Notes under the pieces: generated by a model
Database searches by the model: none
Told to the model about the DNA's origin: nothing
Seen by the model: only the letters and a program-made list of their open reading frames with translations
Translations under genes and position numbers: made by a program
Shown: positions 44,078 to 52,752 of the stretch, piece after piece
Numbering within the stretch: the stretch's first letter is position 1
Layout of the letters: each line of letters opens with the position of its first letter
Assembly (NCBI GenBank): GCA_964372115.1
Contig: CAYJPN010000004.1
Location: 1 to 64,000 of the forward strand
Reading direction: 5' to 3'
Length of the DNA: 64,000 nucleotides
Origin: CG2-30-36-16 sp964372115
GTDB taxonomy: Bacteria > Bacteroidota > Ignavibacteria > Ignavibacteriales > Ignavibacteriaceae

Positions 44078-46258
44078 TTATTTAACTTTTTCTTTGCTGG
44101 TAGTTCTCATCCACTCATCAACAACTTTCAAAAATTGTATTACATCAATCGGTTTTGTTAGATAATCTTTAGCCCCGGTTTCCATTAATTGCTTTATCTG
44201 TTTTGTCATTGCATCAGCACTTAGAATAACAATGGGTATCTCCGCAGTTCTTGGTTCTGCTTGCAATAATTTAATTACTTCACTGCCGTGAATATCTGGC
44301 AGATCGAGATCAAGCAGAATCAGATCCGGCTTGTAATCAATTGCAAATCGAACTGCATTTTTGCCGTATACATTCGTTACAGTTTTAATTGACGGACGAT
44401 GTGTTTCTAAAATCTTTTCAACTAATTGAATGTTCGAAAAATTGTCTTCGATATACAAAATAGTTCTGCTGTTCTGCGTTATTCCATATTCAGATTTTAT
44501 AGTTCGATCTATTCCTTCGTTGCAATTCTTTTGAATCTCCGTCTGCGGCAGAACAATCCAAAAAGTGCTTCCTCCTGTCTTGCCATGCCTTTCGGCAGGT
44601 GGACCGGCATGCATGTCTCTGACTTCACTTTCAACGCCAATTTTTCCACCCATAGCTTCAATCAGGGTTTTGGAAATGCTCAATCCTAATCCAGTACCTT
44701 CGATTTCAGATTTTTCGGCACCTATCCGTTCGAAAGGATTAAATAGTTTTTTAATATCTTTTTGATTAATGCCGTTACCCGTGTCAATCACACTAATCCG
44801 AACAGTGTTCAGTCCACAGTCATCAGTTTTTATTTCGCTTTCATTATGTATGCTGCCGACAGTTGTCTTCCTGCTTCCTGCTTCTAACTTCATCCTGCAT
44901 ACTTCACATTCAATCTTTACCGAACCTCCCTTACGGTTATACTTAACTGCGTTGGTAATTAAATTAAGAAGGACTTGTTTTAAACGCTGGTAGTCGGCTT
45001 TTACAAATAGTCTTTTAGCCGTTGATGCATCTGATTCCAGCGTAATCTGATTCTCTTCGGCAAGATGACGAACAATATCAATCGTCTCCAAAATAGCTCC
45101 GAAAATTTCAACCGGCTCCGGTGAAATTGTCATGTGTCCGGCTTCAATCCTTGATATATCGAGCACTTCATTTATTAAATCCAGAAGAAGTTTTCCGCTT
45201 TTTAATATTTGATTCACACCTTTTTTTTGAACCGGATTCAGTTCTCCCATATCCATCAATTGCGCGAAACCAAGAATTGAATTCATTGGCGTTCTGAGCT
45301 CGTGGCTCATCCGGGAGAGGAATTCACTTTTTGCAACGTTTGCCCGTTCGGCTTCCGCTTTTGCTTTTGAAAGTTCATTCTCATTCTTTTTACGTTCGGT
45401 AATATCCTCAATTGCAAGCAGAATAATTTTCTCTTTACCCAGGGCTTGTTCTATTTGCCGGGCATTTAAAAGCATTATTCGTTTACCGATTGTAGAGAAC
45501 ACATGTTCAACTTCGTAGTTATCGAATGTTGTTTTATCGGGAAGGATTGTTTCGAGTAATTCTCTTAGTTTGGGAATATTCCATTGCTGATTGCCAAGAT
45601 CATAAATGAGCGTTCCAATCGTCTCGTTTGATGTCACCTTAAAAAAATTATAGAATGAACGGCTTGCATTTACAACTCTTAAATCTTGATCCAGAGCAAG
45701 TAATGGTTCACGTATAGTGTTGATGATGTTCTGAGAAAATTCACTCACTTCATCTGCGGATTTTTTAATAACCGCGAGCTCCTTACGTGTTTTTTCCAGA
45801 CCGGCTTCAATCTTTTTCCGTTCTGTAATATCGTCAATGGCGAGAAGAATTATCTTTTCTTTTCCAAAGGCTCTTTCTATCTGCCGGGCATTTAAAAGCA
45901 TAATTCGTTTACCTATTGTAGAGAAGTTGTGTTCAACTTCATAGTTGTCGAATGTTGTTTTTTCCGGAAGAATTGTCTCAAGCAGTTCTCTCAGTTTGGG
46001 AATATTCCATTGATGATTTCCAAGATCATAGATAAGCGTTCCGATTGTTTCATCGCTCGTTACTTTGAAATATTCATAGAAGGAACGGCTTGCTTTAACC
46101 ACTCTCAACTCGCTATCTAATACAAGTAAAGATTCGCGCACTGTGTTAATGATGTTTTCGGCGAATTCACTTACCTCATCTGCCGAATTCAATTTTATTT
46201 TTAAACGCGACGTCTTTTTAATTTCTTCTATTTTTACTTTTTTGTTTTTAGGTTTCAT
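44078..46258 (-). CDS. Hybrid kinase: two duplicated PAS, HisKA, HATPase, receiver
   Basis: About 726 residues from the preferred ATG at 46258, which aligns with the N-terminus of the 41565 paralogue; a longer frame from 46333 would overlap the upstream gene by 86 bases. Two PAS modules are nearly identical to each other. HisKA has H319 in RMSHELRTPMNS. The HATPase has DTGNGIN and GTGLGL. The C-terminal receiver has YIEDNFSNIQ and LILLDLDLPD. The HATPase carries two unusual in-frame insertions, one with LEAGSRKTT (about 44812-44904) and one with MHAGPPAERHGKTGG (about 44574-44622), both in loops. It overlaps the end of the CHASE kinase gene by 11 bases. Confidence 0.92.
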   Translation of the reverse strand: MKPKNKKVKIEEIKKTSRLKIKLNSADEVSEFAENIINTVRESLLVLDSELRVVKASRSFYEYFKVTSDETIGTLIYDLGNHQWNIPKLRELLETILPEKTTFDNYEVEHNFSTIGKRIMLLNARQIERAFGKEKIILLAIDDITERKKIEAGLEKTRKELAVIKKSADEVSEFSQNIINTIREPLLALDQDLRVVNASRSFYNFFKVTSNETIGTLIYDLGNQQWNIPKLRELLETILPDKTTFDNYEVEHVFSTIGKRIMLLNARQIEQALGKEKIILLAIEDITERKKNENELSKAKAEAERANVAKSEFLSRMSHELRTPMNSILGFAQLMDMGELNPVQKKGVNQILKSGKLLLDLINEVLDISRIEAGHMTISPEPVEIFGAILETIDIVRHLAEENQITLESDASTAKRLFVKADYQRLKQVLLNLITNAVKYNRKGGSVKIECEVCRMKLEAGSRKTTVGSIHNESEIKTDDCGLNTVRISVIDTGNGINQKDIKKLFNPFERIGAEKSEIEGTGLGLSISKTLIEAMGGKIGVESEVRDMHAGPPAERHGKTGGSTFWIVLPQTEIQKNCNEGIDRTIKSEYGITQNSRTILYIEDNFSNIQLVEKILETHRPSIKTVTNVYGKNAVRFAIDYKPDLILLDLDLPDIHGSEVIKLLQAEPRTAEIPIVILSADAMTKQIKQLMETGAKDYLTKPIDVIQFLKVVDEWMRTTSKEKVK

Positions 46259-49200
46259 GTGTATTTGCCCTGCAGATAGTAAATGAAAATGTGCTGCCAA
46301 AATTTGCTTTGCTTTCCACCCATATTTTTCCACCGTTTATTTCTACAAATTCTTTACAAAGTAATAAACCCAAACCCGTGCTGGTTTCACCATCCGTTCC
46401 TTTTGAGCTAACTTTCTCTTCTATTTTGAAAAGTCTTTCAATATCTTTTGCGAGTATTCCAATTCCATTATCTGTAACCGAAACTTCAATTGTGTCGTTG
46501 TTCGATTGTTCGGACTTAACAATAACTTTTCCACCTGTTTTTGTAAATTTAACCGCGTTGGATAAAAGGTTTCTGATAACAGTACTAATCATTTTTTCAT
46601 CCGCATAAACATTATGTACGTCGACTGCATCATTTATTATTGTGATTTCTTTTTGTACGGCGCGCGGGTTAATTGTATCAATGCTTTGTAAAACCAGTTC
46701 AGACAAATCAATATTTTTTGGTGTATAGATTATGGATCCATTTTGAATTTGAGACCATTCTAATAAATTTTCTAAAAGTTTATATAGATTACGAGCCGCC
46801 TGGTTTAACGCTTTACTGTTTTCAGCAAATTCGGCAAGTGAAAATATTTCCGTGCCGTCAGCCATTAGCGCTGTTAGCCCAAGAAAACCATTAAAAGGAC
46901 TTTTTAAATCGTGAGCAATTATGGAGAAAAATTTATCTTTTTCAGCGTTTAGCTTGATTAACTCTTTATTTGTTTTCTCTACAATAGCCTTAGCGCGTAG
47001 GCTTGCCTGTTCGGCAGACAAGCGCTCGGTAATATCTTCTACAAGCGCCTGGATCATGCGTTGATCTTTAAATTGGATGATTGAAAGTGATAATAAAGTA
47101 TCGTAAGGAGTACCGTCTTTACGTTTAAATTTTATCGGAAATTGATGAACAAACCCTTTTTCTTTCATAAGAGAAATTACTTTTTCCCGATCAGCTAAAT
47201 CGTAATAAAGATTAGCTACACTTCCTATGCTTATAATCTCTTCGCGAGAATAACCACCCGGTTTAAGCATTGCGTCGTTAAAGGTTATTAGTTTACCGGT
47301 CAAATCAGTTACACCAATTCCAACGGGAACATTCTCAAACAAGCTACGATATTGTTCTTCGCTTGATTTTAATGCTTCTTCAGCCTGTTTGCGTTCGGTA
47401 ACATCGCGTACAATGACAATTACTTCATCCGGATTGCCGGGAACCATACGGGCGTCATATTCACAAATCCCTCTATTTGGCAATGGCAATTGATATTCAA
47501 ATAATTGTATTTGCCCTGTTTGTAAGGTTAGTTTTATTTTTTCATCAACCAGGTCGGCAAATTCAGGCGGCATGATGTCGCGGTTCTTTTTACCTATAAT
47601 TGACTCTGTTTGAAATGCAAGATCCTCTTTGGCGCCTTTGTAATCAAGATAAACCCCTTCTTTGTTGAGCCTGAATATCAAATCCGGAATAGCGTCAATA
47701 AGCGCACGGGCACGGGTTTCGCTTTCTATTAGCGCTTTTTCTGCTTGCTTACTTTCAGTAATATCAACATCTACTCCACGGTAACCAATTAGGTTATTTT
47801 CTTTGTCAAGAATTGGAACCCCTGAGGTGGAAAGAATAATTTTTCTGCCATCTTTATGAATGTTACAATTTATAAAATTTCTGAAGCTTTCTTTACGAGC
47901 AAACACTCCAAGAGCTCCCTGTTTCCTCTCTTCTTTATTTTCCGGATCAAAAAAATCATAAAAATATTTAATACCGGTGATTTCTTCAGCATTATAACCC
48001 AATACCTCTTTTATAACCGGACTTATATAAGTGTATAAACCATTACTGTCAACTTCCCAGATCGATTCTTGCGAGTTTTCCGATATTTGTTTAAATCTCA
48101 ATTCACTTTTTTTCAGAGCCTCATCCACCAGCTTGCGTGCGGTAATGTCGCGGAAAAGGCCCACGCTGCATGCTCTACCCTCAATTGTAATGTTGGTCGA
48201 ATTGATGTCAGCAAACATGATGCTACCGTCTTTCCTGAGACACGGAATGTCGGGGGCAAGGGTTTTATCTCCACGGGTGAGGGATTCGAACTCGGCAATG
48301 ATAAGTTGTAGGTCATGTTTGGGGTGAATGTCTGCCAGCCCCATTCTTGTCAATTCCTTTTCGGTGTATCCGAGCATTCGACATAGAGCCGGATTTGCAT
48401 ATTTGAAAGTTTTTGTTTCAACATCGGCAATCAGGATACCATCGGCGCTTTTCTCAAAAAGCAATCGGTACCGCGCTTCACTATCGCGCAGTGCGTCTTC
48501 CACTCGCTTCCGTTCGGTGATATCTCTTACTACATCCATCATATAAATTGGATTGCCGTCTGCATTTTTAATTATTGTTGCTGAATATTCGCCGATAAAT
48601 TCAGAACCATCTTTTTTTACAGACCTAACTTCACAATTAGTAATAACACCTGTAGTAATAAACTCTTCAAAATACAGGTCCATTTTCGGTTTATCTTCGG
48701 GATGAATAAGCCCAAACCCGTTCAGCCCTATAAATTCGGAAAGCTGGTTGTAACCAAATAGCTTAACAACTTGATTGTTCGCAAAAATTATTTTACCGTT
48801 TAAATCTAATAATGATATTCCATCAAGAGATGTTTCAAACAGTGCGCGGTATTTTTCTTCGCTTTCTATCAGCGCTTCCTCGGCTTGTTTGCTCTTTGTT
48901 ATATCTTCCACTGTTCCATCATAATACAAAGTATTTCCGTTTGAATCGCGGATTGCCCGGGCGCTTTCTTTAACAAAAATAGATTTGTGGTCCTGACAAA
49001 ACCATATTGACTCAAAGTTTTCTATCTCTCCACGCTGTTCTATCTTCTCAATAAATATTTTTCGTTGTTTGGGTGATACGAAACCGTTTTGTTCAACATT
49101 TTTTTTAGCGAGTTCGCCAAAAGATGAATAACCAAGCATTGAGACCAACGTTTTATTTGCAAGGAGTATCGTTCCATCCGGGCTTGTTCTGTAAAGTCCG

Positions 49201-50357
49201 ATTTTGGCATTCTCGTAGAGTAAACGAAAACGTTCTTCGCTTTCCTTTAGTCTATCTTCTGCATGCTTGTGCTCTGTATTAGCTAAAATTGTCTGTATTC
49301 TTTTCTTTTCAATTAGCCATGTTATTATTGCAAGCAGAAGGCTTAAACCTAAACCAGCTATAAGAATAATTAGTGAGTCGTTAAAATCTATTCTCGACTC
49401 TAATTCCGGTGTGGATTTTACTACAACTGTCCATTCATGTCCATTTAGACTCATTACTCCACTTGATTTTAGAGGCGGACTAAATTCAGTTGAAGGAGTT
49501 TGGGAATCATACATTTTCGTTTCGTCAGAAACAATTTTACCATCATAAATTTCAACATCAAGATCCGCAGCGCGTTCACCAAAAAGTCCTTCCATAAAAT
49601 CCCCCATTCTAAATGGTGAATACACCCAGCCGAGCAAATTTTTACGTCTCTCACTTAAAGTTATGTTAGAAGTTTCGTTTCTATAAACCGGCAAATAGAT
49701 TAAAAAACCTATTTGATCTTTTTTGCCAGTTTCCTGTACCAATTTAATTTTTCCGGATATTGCTGCTTCATTTGAGTCGCGTGCTGTTTCCATCGCTTTC
49801 CGGCGGATTGGTTCTGAAAACATGTCATATCCAAAAGCACGCAGGTTACGGTCTTTAAATGGTTCGAGATAAATTATAGAAGTGTAAGTTTCCCGGTTGC
49901 CTTCCGGCCATAGTTTGTATTCAGGGAAACCCTCCTTACGAACGGCGGCAATATGTTTTTTTATTTGCTCTGAGGGAATTACTAATGAAAAGCCTACACC
50001 CTGTATACCCGGATAGTTTTCGTTAAGAAGGAGTGAATTAAAAAACGAACTGAATTCGTTCCTATCTACACTATCCGATGCTTTATATAAGCCTCGTACA
50101 CTTCTGAGTATTTGCTCATAACTATTTAGTCTATACTCAATGCGGGTATTAACATCCCTTACGCGAAACTCAAAATACGAGCGCAGTTCATTATTTGCGT
50201 TGGTATTTGAAATATTCCAAATAATGTAGGTGACTATTAAACATACTATTAAAAGTAAAATGGGCCGGATGAATCTATTCCGATTCATTTCCCTCAGTTG
50301 TAGAATAGGGGATTGGTTACCCTGCCTGTTATTTCGATTAAATTTTAAGGAATCCAT
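46248..50357 (-). CDS. CHASE-domain membrane histidine kinase with six PAS domains
   Basis: A 1369-residue first gene of the operon. A membrane segment (about 32-50) is followed by an extracytoplasmic CHASE domain (about 75-300, with YPGIQGVGFS and the usual FEPFKDRN-like block) and a second membrane segment (about 325-345). Six PAS/PAC modules follow, then HisKA with H1149 in IIAHDLKSPFNG and a HATPase with DNGIGI and STGLGL. CHASE domains bind small molecules such as cytokinin-like or peptide ligands; the ligand here is unknown. It has no receiver, so it must pass phosphate to one of the receivers encoded downstream. One PAS (about 48110-48500) is GC-rich relative to the rest. Confidence 0.93.
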   Translation of the reverse strand: MDSLKFNRNNRQGNQSPILQLREMNRNRFIRPILLLIVCLIVTYIIWNISNTNANNELRSYFEFRVRDVNTRIEYRLNSYEQILRSVRGLYKASDSVDRNEFSSFFNSLLLNENYPGIQGVGFSLVIPSEQIKKHIAAVRKEGFPEYKLWPEGNRETYTSIIYLEPFKDRNLRAFGYDMFSEPIRRKAMETARDSNEAAISGKIKLVQETGKKDQIGFLIYLPVYRNETSNITLSERRKNLLGWVYSPFRMGDFMEGLFGERAADLDVEIYDGKIVSDETKMYDSQTPSTEFSPPLKSSGVMSLNGHEWTVVVKSTPELESRIDFNDSLIILIAGLGLSLLLAIITWLIEKKRIQTILANTEHKHAEDRLKESEERFRLLYENAKIGLYRTSPDGTILLANKTLVSMLGYSSFGELAKKNVEQNGFVSPKQRKIFIEKIEQRGEIENFESIWFCQDHKSIFVKESARAIRDSNGNTLYYDGTVEDITKSKQAEEALIESEEKYRALFETSLDGISLLDLNGKIIFANNQVVKLFGYNQLSEFIGLNGFGLIHPEDKPKMDLYFEEFITTGVITNCEVRSVKKDGSEFIGEYSATIIKNADGNPIYMMDVVRDITERKRVEDALRDSEARYRLLFEKSADGILIADVETKTFKYANPALCRMLGYTEKELTRMGLADIHPKHDLQLIIAEFESLTRGDKTLAPDIPCLRKDGSIMFADINSTNITIEGRACSVGLFRDITARKLVDEALKKSELRFKQISENSQESIWEVDSNGLYTYISPVIKEVLGYNAEEITGIKYFYDFFDPENKEERKQGALGVFARKESFRNFINCNIHKDGRKIILSTSGVPILDKENNLIGYRGVDVDITESKQAEKALIESETRARALIDAIPDLIFRLNKEGVYLDYKGAKEDLAFQTESIIGKKNRDIMPPEFADLVDEKIKLTLQTGQIQLFEYQLPLPNRGICEYDARMVPGNPDEVIVIVRDVTERKQAEEALKSSEEQYRSLFENVPVGIGVTDLTGKLITFNDAMLKPGGYSREEIISIGSVANLYYDLADREKVISLMKEKGFVHQFPIKFKRKDGTPYDTLLSLSIIQFKDQRMIQALVEDITERLSAEQASLRAKAIVEKTNKELIKLNAEKDKFFSIIAHDLKSPFNGFLGLTALMADGTEIFSLAEFAENSKALNQAARNLYKLLENLLEWSQIQNGSIIYTPKNIDLSELVLQSIDTINPRAVQKEITIINDAVDVHNVYADEKMISTVIRNLLSNAVKFTKTGGKVIVKSEQSNNDTIEVSVTDNGIGILAKDIERLFKIEEKVSSKGTDGETSTGLGLLLCKEFVEINGGKIWVESKANFGSTFSFTICRANTHET

Positions 50358-50985
50358 CTTCTTTTTCTATCGCATTAAATTACCTTGAATTCATAATGTA
50401 CGTTGAACTTTTCCTGTAATAGAGTGATGGAGATTAGGCTTAATAAACAATAAGGTCAATAGTCCAAAAGGATGAAAAAGGAATTACATCTTTTGGGGGA
50501 AAAGAATTGATATTTACCCGCAGAGTATAGAAGACGTATTGATATTTGTTCTTATAAAGACACAGGGTGCGTTATGTTTTTTGTAACAAACCCAGAACCG
50601 TTATTAGAAATTTGTTCCAATTGACTGATATGGGTTTAAGTAATGATAAAAGAAAATTCATTTCTAAAGAATTATTGTGTTTGCTCAATTTTTGCGCGCA
50701 ATTTGGTAATCGTAAGTCCTTTCAGAAAATTAATTGCATTTGTAATGCGTAGGACGCTGGTTCAATTCCGCAGAGGGGTTCATTTGTTTAAATGATCTTT
50801 TTCACTGGGCTCAATCAAATCTTTTATCATCAAACACGTATCTATAGAAGATTTCCTCCCTAAAAAAATTAGAAAAAAAATCTCCCCACTTCATTCCACC
50901 ATCTAACCCTATTATTAAACTTACTGTTACGGTCTGTTTCCTAACATATTGGTGGAGCTACAAAGCATTTTAAGTAAAAAAATTC
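50358..50985. other. Intergenic region between the kinase block and the dcw operon
   Basis: About 630 bases with no supported gene. One feature stands out, a tRNA 3'-half relic at 50735-50781. The promoter of the kinase operon must lie near 50360-50500, but I could not pick one out. A short plus-strand frame around 50567-50752 lacks a ribosome site and runs into the relic. Confidence 0.6.
50735..50781 (+). pseudogene. Degenerate tRNA 3' half (Thr-like)
   Basis: GCATTTGTAATGCGTAGG, then CGCTGGTTCAATTCCG, matches the anticodon arm and T-arm of the tRNA-Thr at 35025 with few changes; the anticodon would be TGT. No acceptor 5' strand or D-arm precedes it, and the 3' acceptor is scrambled, so it is not functional. 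It may be an old integration scar or a duplicated border. Confidence 0.75.
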
Positions 50986-51038
50986 TTGACATTCGTAAGA
51001 AAAATGATTTATTTTGGGATGTAGTAGAGTAAAGTGGG
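50986..51038 (+). promoter_or_regulatory. dcw promoter and MraZ-type operator
   Basis: TTGACA (50986-50991) and TATTTT (51010-51015, 18-base spacing) form a plausible vegetative promoter. TGGGA (51015) and TGGGG (51035) lie exactly 20 bases apart. MraZ binds TGGGN units with ten-base periodicity, and the middle unit here is degenerate. Autoregulation by MraZ is therefore likely; the site overlaps the promoter and start region. Confidence 0.6.
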
Positions 51039-51065
51039 GAAAAATGTTTAATTTAGAGTTGAGAG

Positions 51066-51503
51066 ATGTTTAGAGGATATTTTTTACATACAGTAGACAC
51101 AAAAGGAAGAGTTAGCATTCCGGCAAAAATGCGCAAGCATATTTCGGCGGAGGCTAATAACAACTTTGTTATGGTAAAAGGTACAGTGAACTGTATCGAT
51201 CTGTATCCAATGGATCAATGGGCGGAGTTTGAAAAAAAAATGCTCGAGCTTAATATGTTTGATCCCGAAAAAGCGCGCTTTATTAGAACAATCTCTCAAG
51301 ACCTTGCTGAGGATACATGGGATGCTCAATCGAGAATCCTGATACCTCAACGACTGCTAAAACACGCCAAAATTGAGAAAGAAATTGTTGTTCTCGGAGC
51401 TTTTAAGAAAATAGAATTATGGAATCCGCAGGTTTATGAAGATTATATAAACCAGTCGCCGGAAACTTTTGAACAGATTGCATCAAAAGTAATGGCGGGA
51501 TGA
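51066..51503 (+). CDS. mraZ: Transcriptional regulator MraZ
   Basis: A 145-residue AbrB-like double-psi protein with the two tandem MraZ signatures, DTKGRVSIPAKMR (about residues 11-23) and DAQSRILIPQRLL (about 82-94). It forms ring-shaped multimers that bind TGGG repeats in its own promoter and represses the dcw genes. The first gene of the operon; its stop overlaps the rsmH start. Usual length and position. Confidence 0.97.
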   Translation: MFRGYFLHTVDTKGRVSIPAKMRKHISAEANNNFVMVKGTVNCIDLYPMDQWAEFEKKMLELNMFDPEKARFIRTISQDLAEDTWDAQSRILIPQRLLKHAKIEKEIVVLGAFKKIELWNPQVYEDYINQSPETFEQIASKVMAG

Positions 51504-52426
51504 TGGATGAACATCATGTTCCTGTTTTATATAATGAATCTTTATCGTTTTTAATTACCGATCCGGCGGGAGTTTATTTTGACGGAACGCTCGGTTTCGG
51601 CGGTCATTCTTCCGGCATTCTTTCGCGCTTGAATGATAAAGGATTATTAATTGCTACCGATGTTGATAAAGATGCGTTTGATTTTTCAAGAAAAAAATTC
51701 GAGGCAGATGAACGAGTTAAACTGTACAATTTTAATTTTTCTCAGATTGATATTATCTCAAAGATTGAATCGGTAGATAAGTTTACAGGTATCTTCGCCG
51801 ACCTCGGTGTGTCCTCATTTCAATTGGACAACCCGGAGTCGGGGTTTACTTATAGAAGCAATGCAAAATTAGATTTAAGAATGGATAAAAAACATGCGGT
51901 AAATGCAGCGGATATATTAAACTCATTTACGGAAGAAAACATTGCAAACTTAATTTATCAATTTGGTGAGGAAAAAAATTCGAGACAGATTGCAAGAAAA
52001 ATTTGTATCGTGAGAGAAAAAAAGAAAATTACCACAACCGGTGAATTAGTAGAAATAATAAAAGAAATAACGCCGCAAAATTTTTGGAATAAAACTTTGT
52101 CAAGAGTTTTCCAGGCGCTCCGTATTTATGTTAATGACGAACTTGAAATGCTGAAAAACTTTATTGAAAAAGCAGTTGATCTGCTTGAAGTAAATGGAAG
52201 GCTCGTTATTTTAAATTATCACTCACTTGAAGATCGAATTGTGAAAGAGAAATTTAAATATGAAACTTTAAGCTGCATTTGCCCGACTGATTTTCCAGTC
52301 TGTATGTGCGACAAAAAGCAACGATTGAAAATAATTACAAAAAAACCGGTACTTCCTTCGGATGAAGAGATAACAATTAACTTTAGAGCGAGAAGCGCTA
52401 AACTAAGAGCTGCGGTACGGGTATGA
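51500..52426 (+). CDS. rsmH: 16S rRNA (cytosine-N4) methyltransferase RsmH
   Basis: A 308-residue MraW/RsmH enzyme that methylates N4 of C1402 in 16S rRNA using S-adenosylmethionine. The N-terminal HVPVLYNESL, the SAM-binding loop DGTLGFGGHSSGIL (about residues 28-41), IFADLGVSSFQLD (about 105-117) and the terminal NFRARSAKLR are all family hallmarks. It overlaps mraZ by four bases (ATGA) and ftsL by four bases. Confidence 0.97.
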   Translation: MMDEHHVPVLYNESLSFLITDPAGVYFDGTLGFGGHSSGILSRLNDKGLLIATDVDKDAFDFSRKKFEADERVKLYNFNFSQIDIISKIESVDKFTGIFADLGVSSFQLDNPESGFTYRSNAKLDLRMDKKHAVNAADILNSFTEENIANLIYQFGEEKNSRQIARKICIVREKKKITTTGELVEIIKEITPQNFWNKTLSRVFQALRIYVNDELEMLKNFIEKAVDLLEVNGRLVILNYHSLEDRIVKEKFKYETLSCICPTDFPVCMCDKKQRLKIITKKPVLPSDEEITINFRARSAKLRAAVRV

Positions 52427-52752
52427 AAAAGGGTTCAAAACCGTTTATACTTTACGCTCTATTGGTAATTGTAACCTTAACATTGCTTATTCTTGGTTTT
52501 GTAGGTGTAAAATTAGAAAATGAAGTGTTAGCAAAACAAAAACTTGCCGGAGAAGAAAAACTTAGCGCATTAAGGAATGCTCGAACAAACATTATCGCAG
52601 AGCTTCAAAATTATGCTGCCGAGGAAAGAATAATGGAAATAGCGGTTAACGAATTAAACTTAACCAAACCGGAGCAGCCGGCTGAAATAAAATATGTGAG
52701 TAAAGAAAAAATAGAGATGATTAATAAAATTATTGCGGAAAAATATGAGTAA
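52423..52752 (+). CDS. ftsL: Cell division protein FtsL
   Basis: A 109-residue bitopic protein with a short basic cytoplasmic tail, one membrane helix (about residues 10-27) and a periplasmic coiled coil rich in Leu/Ala/Glu. FtsL proteins are poorly conserved; the call rests on size, topology and position between rsmH and ftsI. It would join the FtsQLB complex that activates FtsWI. It overlaps rsmH by four bases. Confidence 0.85.
   Translation: MKKGSKPFILYALLVIVTLTLLILGFVGVKLENEVLAKQKLAGEEKLSALRNARTNIIAELQNYAAEERIMEIAVNELNLTKPEQPAEIKYVSKEKIEMINKIIAEKYE

Noticed and set aside
50567..50752. 61-residue plus-strand frame before the dcw operon
   Set aside because: No ribosome site, and its end lies inside the tRNA relic.
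50735..50781. Functional tRNA-Thr(TGT)
   Set aside because: Only the anticodon and T arms are recognisable; there is no 5' acceptor strand or D-arm upstream, and the 3' acceptor is altered.
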